Positions 57,511-64,000 of a stretch of DNA of 64,000 nucleotides are shown here, piece by piece. A program made the translations under genes and the position numbers. Below the pieces are notes generated by a model. The model saw nothing but the letters and a program-made list of their open reading frames with translations, made no database searches and was not told the origin of the DNA. How positions within the stretch are numbered: the first letter of the stretch is position 1; every line of letters begins with the position of its first letter. The DNA comes from Gossypium raimondii (lineage: Eukaryota; Streptophyta; Magnoliopsida; Malvales; Malvaceae): the NCBI RefSeq assembly GCF_025698545.1, contig NC_068573.1, forward strand, positions 17,135,874 through 17,199,873, written 5' to 3'.

Positions 57511-57514
57511 TGAC

Positions 57515-57905
57515 TTGGCAACACGATCTTGGTCCGCGCGCAACCCCCATATCATTTGTTTGCCCTTTGATCGTATTCTCCGACCTCCATCTGTAATAAT
57601 ATATAATTGTAGTACTTGATTTCATTAACATAGTTATTGATGCATAAAGAAATGGGGGAGGTGACAATGGAAAGTAGCAAAAACTTAATATATCTAGGGT
57701 TAACTGAAAATTATCAAAAACTACAAGTTTTTTTTTTATTTTTGAATGAAAATTAAAAAAAAAGATTTGGTGGTATATTGTATAGAGAGAAGAAAGAGAG
57801 TGAGGTGGTTCACTTACCATCATGTTGGGGTACTGGAAACCATAAAAAGGCGATGAAGTTGATGAATAAGAAAAAGATTATGGGGCCATAGATGAATAAG
57901 CCATC
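57515..57905 (-). other. Two exon-like pieces with splice sites in CACTA-3
   Basis: The - strand piece at about 57819-57905 reads MMAYSSMAP, a stop, then SFSYSSTSSPFYGFQYPNMM, and ends at a GTAAGTGAACC donor. A second piece at about 57500-57590 follows an acceptor (TATTACAG) and reads GGRRIRSKGKQMIW. They look like consecutive exons of a captured host gene; the in-frame stop shows decay. The family is not recognised. Confidence 0.45.
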
Positions 57906-58059
57906 ATCAAATTCCACCCACAAACTCAAATATGATAAAACTTCAATTCATTCAATCACTGAAACCTCTAGGCAAAAAGAAGAAAAAGGGAAAATACCTG
58001 GTTGAAATCAACAAGGTAAGTTTCCAGCTTTCAAACTTAATAAATTTTAGCATTTGAAC

Positions 58060-58625
58060 GAAACACCCCAATTTCAGCAACTAAACAATTCAATTTGCAG
58101 TACTTAAAAACTTCAATTTACAACATTTAAACACTTCAATTTGCAGCACTTTAACATCTCAATTAAAAACATTTATACACCTCAATTACAGCGATAAAAC
58201 ATCTCAATTTCCACCAACTAAACACTTCAATTTGTAGTACTTAAACACTTTGATTTACAACATTTAAACACTTCAATTTACAAATCCACCATCAATAAAG
58301 TAGCATCAGAATACAGATCCACCACCTTTTAGCACCATTTGTAAAACTATCATAAGTTTATATGCTCATAGCCGCATACATATAATAGAACCTATAAAGC
58401 TAAAATATTAGAGACTGACCTTCTTTTCCTTTTCCAAAATTTATCTTATAGGACAAGGTAGTGTTGCCTCTTTGCTTGTCGTTGAACAGTTTTACTAGCA
58501 GATTTTTGCTCCATCTGTGGAAACCTAATGTTTTTCATAACATCAGTCTTCCCCTCAGAACTTGCTCCTATGGGCTGCACAATAATTCAACAAAGAGCTC
58601 GTTAAATTCACAGGATAGAAATTTT
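58060..58625. repeat. Block homologous to the CACTA-2 interior
   Basis: Shares 'aacacttcaatttacaacatttaaac', 'agcatcaggatac'-like text and the whole 'gagactgaccttcttttcc ... cttcccctcagaacttgct' segment with 21770-22140 of CACTA-2. The copies differ at scattered single bases and by a short insertion ('cctatgggctgca' region at 58567). Confidence 0.85.
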
Positions 58626-59149
58626 TAAAACAGAATATTTGACTCCAAATGCAATACTAAATAACATATAAATTTTACAATTTTTACAATTTTTATATTG
58701 AATTATTGTATCTTTCATATAAATTTTAAATAAATAATTTTAAAATTTTAAGTAATATTTAAAAGAATTAGATAAAATTATTATTTTTAGTTTTTGTATT
58801 TCATTTTTATTTGTTATAATTTGGGCATATCCAAAATAGATAGCTACCTATCCATATCAATATGTTACTTTTTTATTTATCCATGTTTTTTAAAATCTAA
58901 TATTTAAATATATCAAATGGTTTAAATTAAATATTTTTAAATATAAAAGCATTAATTGATTGTATAAAATTTCATCATTTAACAAATCTTAAGTAAACCT
59001 TAAATCCTAAACCATTTAATATATATAAAGTTTATCTATTATCTCTTAACTAATTTAAACTATAATCATAATTTTAATATATTAAAATTAATATTATCTC
59101 TTTTACAATTATATAAGAAATTATTTAATATATAAATTAAAAAATACTA

Positions 59150-59370
59150 ATTAATCTAAACCTTAAACCCCTATCCCCTAAACCATGAACCATAAAACAT
59201 AAACCATAAACCCTAATCCCCTAACCTTTAACCCCTAAACCTTAAACCTCAACCCTTAAACCATAAACCATAATCCATAAACCCATAATCCATAAACCTT
59301 AAAATAGTAACTCCTAAACCTTAAATCCTAAACCATATACCCTAAACCATAAACCCTAGACTATAATGAT
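59150..59370. repeat. Telomere-like tract in CACTA-3
   Basis: About 220 bp of degenerate 'aaccctaaaccataaaccc' text, at the same relative place as the tract in CACTA-2 and flanked by the same AT-rich blocks. Confidence 0.8.
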
Positions 59371-62300
59371 AATTAATTCAATATTTTAAAATTAATACTA
59401 TCTCTTTTACGATTATATAAGAAATTATTTAATATATAAATTAAAAAACAATCAGTCATGTACCCAAAAACTTTAAAATTATTTTAAATAATAGTATTTT
59501 AATTTTTTCATTTTTAACAAATATTTTTCTATGTTTTTACTTTTAAATTTTTCTACGTGTCATTATTTTTTTCTCAAGATTTTAAATATTCAATTAAAAA
59601 TAAATTATATTTTAATTAATATAAATAAACCAGTTAAATAATAAATAGACAGATAAAATGTTTTTTGTGGCGCTTTTTGAATGCCACTAAAGCTCAACAT
59701 AAAACGAGGGCGTTGTGCTTAATTTTTTTGCGGCATTTTTCAAAAAGCGCCATTAATGGCCGACCTATGGCAGCGTTTTTCAAAAAGTGCAACTAATGCT
59801 CGATCTATTGCAGCGTTTTTCAAAAAGCACCACTAATACTCGATCTATAGCTGCGTTTTTTATCCAAACGCAGCTAAAAATGCTGCTAAAAACATGTTTT
59901 ACTGTAGTGTTAACTTTATGCTACACTTGTTGGATATGTTAATAATCTTTGAGTCACTCTGAGGAATTATAAAGAGATCCATTTATCTAATAGTAAAGTA
60001 CATGTGAATAAGATTATGTTTTCTAAAACAATTACTTTTTTAGTATTAAGCTAACTAACAGTAAGTAATTGCGAACCAGACTTCGCGTAAGTATGGTGAA
60101 CCCAATTCACAATTTTGTGAATTTACCAAAGTTTTTGTTTAACTTATGTTTTGTGTGTGTTATGTGGTTATACTTTCCTGTATGCTCACTGAGTTCACAA
60201 ACACTCACACACTCCTTTCTAGACACTACAGATAGTTAGATCGCATAGTGGGTAACGACGAGGCGAGTGATCCAAACAAAGCACAAATACTGAAAAGGTG
60301 AAACAAGTGAACTCCGGATTAAAGGCAATGAGGGATTCTACTTGGGCTTAGAGTTATCTTTCTGTCGACCTCGCCAATTATCTAGGACTTAGTTAATTTT
60401 TATTATTTCTTATGTTTTCTTTATGTTCTTATTTGCGAACCGATAATACTTTATGAACATATCTAAATTTTAAGTATATGAATATAGTTCAAGATTGTTT
60501 AATGTTTTCTTAATTTAAAAATTCATATTTAAGCAATTAATTTCTAAACATAGTGTTCATCATGGGCAATAACCTAAAATATTCTAATCTAACAAACTTA
60601 TATAGAGTTTGCCAAATTTGCTGTGAAATGACAGGGTTGCCGAACTATGCTAAGTGCAAACCCTAACGATTGGCAAACTACTAACTGCGAACCCTTAATG
60701 AGTTTTGATATACTGTATAAGAAGAACCCAGCAAACCGTGTTTGCAGTATCTAAGCACCTAAGAGGTGGTTCGTGAGATTACCCTGTTTAAAGAGTCTTA
60801 CTTTATGAAGACTTAGAATGTGCAAGGTAAGCAAGGGTGCGAACCTAAATGTCAAATAGTTGAACAACTATATATTGTTTTTCAAACTTAGGCTTCACCT
60901 GTTCTTAATTCTTTTCTTCAAATATTTACGAATACAAGAAAAAGGGTAAGTTAAGTCCTTACATGCGAAGTAGGTTCGCATGTTATTGTCACTGCATATC
61001 ATGAAGCAAGTGAAGTGAGTTCACGAGCTTGTGCTTTCTCAAACCTATACATGTTGTTTTATTTTAACTTGTAGTATATTGGAGGTTAGGTTGGGTGTTA
61101 ATGGAGAGTGACTTAGGTGGCTAATATGGCGTTCCATAGCTCGGGTTCAGCGACCAGACTAGGTATGGGGTATTACAGGGCAACTATATTGTAAACCGGA
61201 TTGGTAGGTCACGAGAAAACATGTTTAGCTAAACAGAACTGATATGAGAAGTTAAGGGGTGGAGTATATGCATATGGATATGATTGATTGATATGATTTT
61301 GACTTTGAATTTTGGGTCTGAGACTGGCATGAGTATAAGTCATGTGTAAACATGCACAGTGTATTAAGTTATGGTTAAAAGGGCAGATAGTGCTCGCCCA
61401 TGAGTCATGTTAAGTTGACAAATCGAGTACGTTTAAAAATTGTGAATGCCATTGGGCGTATTATGATTAGTATGTTTGAACCTCTCTAATAGGTCAAGTA
61501 TCATTATAGGTATTAATGCTGGTCTACTAATGGTATTCCTATATATTGTTTGTGTTTTCTTTATTTATGGGACTCACTAAGTTCGTTTGAACTTACAATG
61601 TTATCCTTTCCATCTCATACGTGTTGATAGAAGAAAGAAATTCTATAGAAAGATACTATGCCAAAGTTACTGTTGATAGTGAGCCACTTGCCTATTTCTG
61701 ATCATGCATGCCCGTTTGGAAGCGTGGCGTGTAGTTCTATTTTGTAACCAACTTTTGTAATAATTTACAACTTTTTCCAAAACACTATTTTGTGAAAACT
61801 TTTACAAACTCTAGAAATGTATGTTTAATCCAGTGAATTATGGTTTATGAGATTATATTTTAGACGTATACGCTAAATTGTTTTAATGTTGTTTGACTGC
61901 CAGTGATACACTTGAAACTTTTGCATGGGAAATAATCATCTTGCATTTTATATAACCCTGGCAACTTTCATGAGGCTTTCGCCAAATTTTTGTCTAAATA
62001 TGTTTTACTTGACGTATTATTGATTTGATTGTTTTGTTATTGTTATACTGTAGTTTATGCCAAATTCGGGGTATACGTCGAGACCTCAAAGCTTTTAAAA
62101 ATTTGAAGTGTTTTTTTGTCAAATTCATATGGTTTTAAGTTGTGACACACCATAATCGGATCTGGTGATCGGGTCGGGTGCGGGTGTTACACCAAGTGTT
62201 TTGCGAACATTTGTATTACAAGTCAATTCTAAATCTTATGACTTGTATTTTCTTTTCTTTTGCTATTATGCTAACATATACTCCCTTTGCTTTACACCTT

Positions 62301-62786
62301 CTAGGTGTTTAGACTTCAAGCCTGAGATACATTTCATAAGTTATAATAGAAGTGTCTCTTTATTTTGATGAGTTATTACCATATTAATTCTTTCAAATAT
62401 ATTTTCATTCAAGATCCTCATTTTTTCGTTGTTGACATGCGTGAGTCACCAAATAAAATAAAATATTTAAAAATGACTATAATATTTAAGCAAAAATATT
62501 CAAGTAGTTGATTATTCAATCTTACTCAAAATCTTAGATCATAAACAAGCATACAATGGAATATATAAAACATAAATTCATACTTAAATACGGAAAAAAG
62601 AAAAGAAAGAAAGTGAAATGAGTGTCATTTTTAACTTTAAGAATATTGAAAATCTCAAAATTTTTCAAGCATGCATAGAAAATCACATACCTTAGGATTG
62701 TTGCTTCAACAAGGACGTTTGTACATCTAGATTACTTGTTCTTCAATGAAATATTAACACTATCGAGCAAGATTGTGCTGATAACG

Positions 62787-62793
62787 TATTATG

Positions 62794-62842
<49 letters not shown>

Positions 62843-62992
62843 AAAGAACACAAGAATAATAGATGAGAATGAGGGATTTATATTGCATTTCTCTTGTTTT
62901 CATTATCATTACAAGTAGTATATTCCTATATATATAGTGAGAAGTGTTAAGGAAGATGAAAGGTGAAAATTTACTTAATAGCACTCATAGCA
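62787..62992 (-). repeat. 5' LTR of the copia-like element (- strand)
   Basis: Partner of 51588-51856. It contains a long (AAT)n run (about 62790-62840), then the same 'cacaagaataatagatgag', 'cattacaagtagtatattcc' and 'gtgttaaggaagatga' text, ending 'gcactcatagca'. The primer-binding-like site lies immediately to its left. Confidence 0.7.
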
Positions 62993-64000
62993 ATATTTAG
63001 TTATTTTTTAAGTATATATATAAACTCCTTTTGAAATTATAATAAATAATTCTTTTAAGTCGTGTTTATAGACACCTTTTATGCCCACTTTTAAAATAAT
63101 AGAGGAAAAGTATATAGTAATATGAGAGCTCATCCAACTTTCAAATCTTAAAAGATTAACACTAACATTTATTGAATATGACACGTATTCATGGATTTGC
63201 AAAACTAATTTGCCCTTATTCAACCTCCATTGATGAAGAGTTGGCATCGATAGTAACAGCCTGCAAAGCATTGATGATTAATAAATTTGCAACTATAAAT
63301 GTTGCTACTGACTCTAGTTTACCTTCCCATTATAATTGAATCAAATAATTTAAGCTTGCTTGGACTTTTTATAACGCCCTTTTTGACGGCAACTCCTACC
63401 TTCCAATGCCTACGAAACTGATGTATGAACTACACTTTTTTATAACACTCGTAGTTCATCTCATCATTGGAAAACAAAGAAAAACATAAACGTTGATATA
63501 AATTATAATTCATATCTATAACATACATAAAAAAAAATGAGTTTTGAAATTTTTTTAAATGGATGAAAATATCTTTATTATTTATTATATTATTAATTTT
63601 TATATTTTATATAATAGAGTTTTAAATTTAGCCTATATTATTGTAATTTTAATTAATTATTAATAATAGCTAAACCATATAAATTAATATTATAAATATT
63701 AAAATATTATAGTAATCATTGTAACCTTATTGAAAAAGAATTTTATTTTTAAAATTTTAAAATTATATTTTCTAATGTGAAAACTTCATTTTACAGTGGT
63801 ATATTCTTATTAGTTTTATTAGTTTTACTTTATGTCATTTTTAATTAATATTATAATAATAATTTTATAGAGAGCTTTTAACTTATAATGATAAATTCTT
63901 ACTATTGTTTCTTATTATTATTTTTATATTTATTATCATAATTTTATAATTATTTAGGGCTATGAAAATTATAGTCTCTATCACTTAGGATTTGTGTACT
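62993..64000. other. Right-end spacer, AT-rich
   Basis: No gene was recognised. A - strand open frame at 63008-63271 has no domain I know. From 63480 the DNA is almost pure A/T. Confidence 0.4.

Larger units (their letters stand above)
55170..59909. mobile_element. CACTA-3, 4.7 kb, TSD TTA
   Basis: The left end reads CACTGCAACCAAATAGG (a variant of CACTACACC) and the right end reads 'gttttactgTAGTG'. Both are flanked by TTA (55167-55169 and 59910-59912). Subterminal 'gcggcgttt' hairpins are few and degenerate (55195-55395 and 59665-59895). The interior has exon-like pieces, a captured retrotransposon tail, blocks shared with CACTA-2 (58060-58625 and 58660-59660) and a telomere-like tract. 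No transposase was found. Confidence 0.88.
52977..62191 (+). mobile_element. TGTAAC...GTTACA LTR-type insertion in the copia element
   Basis: Opens TGTAACAGCCTGCC and closes GGGTGCGGGTGTTACA, flanked by CCAAT and CCAAG. Excluding CACTA-3 it is about 4.5 kb, without recognisable gag or pol, so it may be a solo LTR of a large-LTR gypsy family. Internal minor repeats include 'ggcaagctgg' units (54120-54240) and 'gcgagctc' units (54905-54975). No gene was recognised in 52977-55166 or 59913-62191. Confidence 0.65.
51588..62992 (-). mobile_element. Copia-like LTR element, split by a 9.2-kb insertion
   Basis: Two similar direct repeats (51588-51856 and 62787-62992) bound it. On the - strand, just inside the right-hand repeat, CGTTATCAGCACAATC (about 62786-62771) matches the TTATCAGCACGA primer-binding sequence seen in many plant copia elements. 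Between them lie about 1.7 kb of element sequence, divided at 52976/62192. A - strand piece at about 52180-52300 reads TKFVVHVDDLLLINN, the copia reverse-transcriptase YVDD block with Y changed to H. The rest of pol is lost. Confidence 0.7.

Noticed and set aside
57380..57823. - strand open frame of 147 codons in CACTA-3
   Set aside because: It runs through an apparent intron and LTR-like sequence. Only the short exon-like parts with splice sites look meaningful, in other frames.
62736..62918. Open frame with a long Asn run
   Set aside because: Produced by the (AAT)n microsatellite in the copia LTR.

Overview
This is plant nuclear DNA: AT-rich, with spliced genes, no operons, and long stretches of nested transposons. 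LTRs that open TGTAAC and close GTTACA, GC-rich 'acacgggc' tracts inside some of them, and the host genes suggest a dicot, probably a Malvales genome such as cotton (Gossypium). The genus is inferred from repeat style and was not tested.

Two host genes look intact. HCF106 (thylakoid TatB, six exons, + strand, 2331-5279) inserts the delta-pH/Tat translocase subunit into thylakoids. DCR (BAHD acyltransferase of cutin synthesis, two exons, - strand, 49632-51137) acts in cuticle formation. They lie about 44 kb apart and have no evident functional link.

Layout. 1-2.3 kb: no recognised gene. 2.3-5.3 kb: HCF106. 6.2-10.1 kb: a diverged inverted repeat enclosing a LINE RNase H remnant and an intronless, broken HSP70 fragment. 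10.6-18.0 kb: CACTA-1, carrying a Ptta/En-Spm-type gene, target-site duplication AAG. 19.9-28.3 kb: CACTA-2, target-site duplication ATA, carrying captured host exons (a cap guanine-N7 methyltransferase-like exon, an SRP40/NOLC1 C-terminal exon, others unrecognised) and a hAT-like element with an 8-bp duplication. 28.4-30.2 kb: FAR1/MULE-type pseudogene. 30.7-42.0 kb: LTR fragments and two truncated Ty3/gypsy elements joined head to tail. 42.0-47.2 kb: solo LTRs. 47.7-48.9 kb: second hAT-like copy in opposite orientation. 49.6-51.1 kb: DCR. 51.6-63.0 kb: a copia-like element (- strand) split by a TGTAAC...GTTACA element, itself split by CACTA-3 (target-site duplication TTA), a three-level nest.

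The most notable system is the CACTA family. All three copies have intact or near-intact ends and matching 3-bp duplications, and arrays of about 42 bp hairpin units built on TTTAGCGGCG. They also hold internal telomere-like CCCTAAA tracts and exon-like pieces with splice sites. CACTA-2 and CACTA-3 share internal blocks, so they are related gene-carrying derivatives. No TnpD-type catalytic transposase was found in any of them, so they are probably non-autonomous. All translations and alignments were done by eye.
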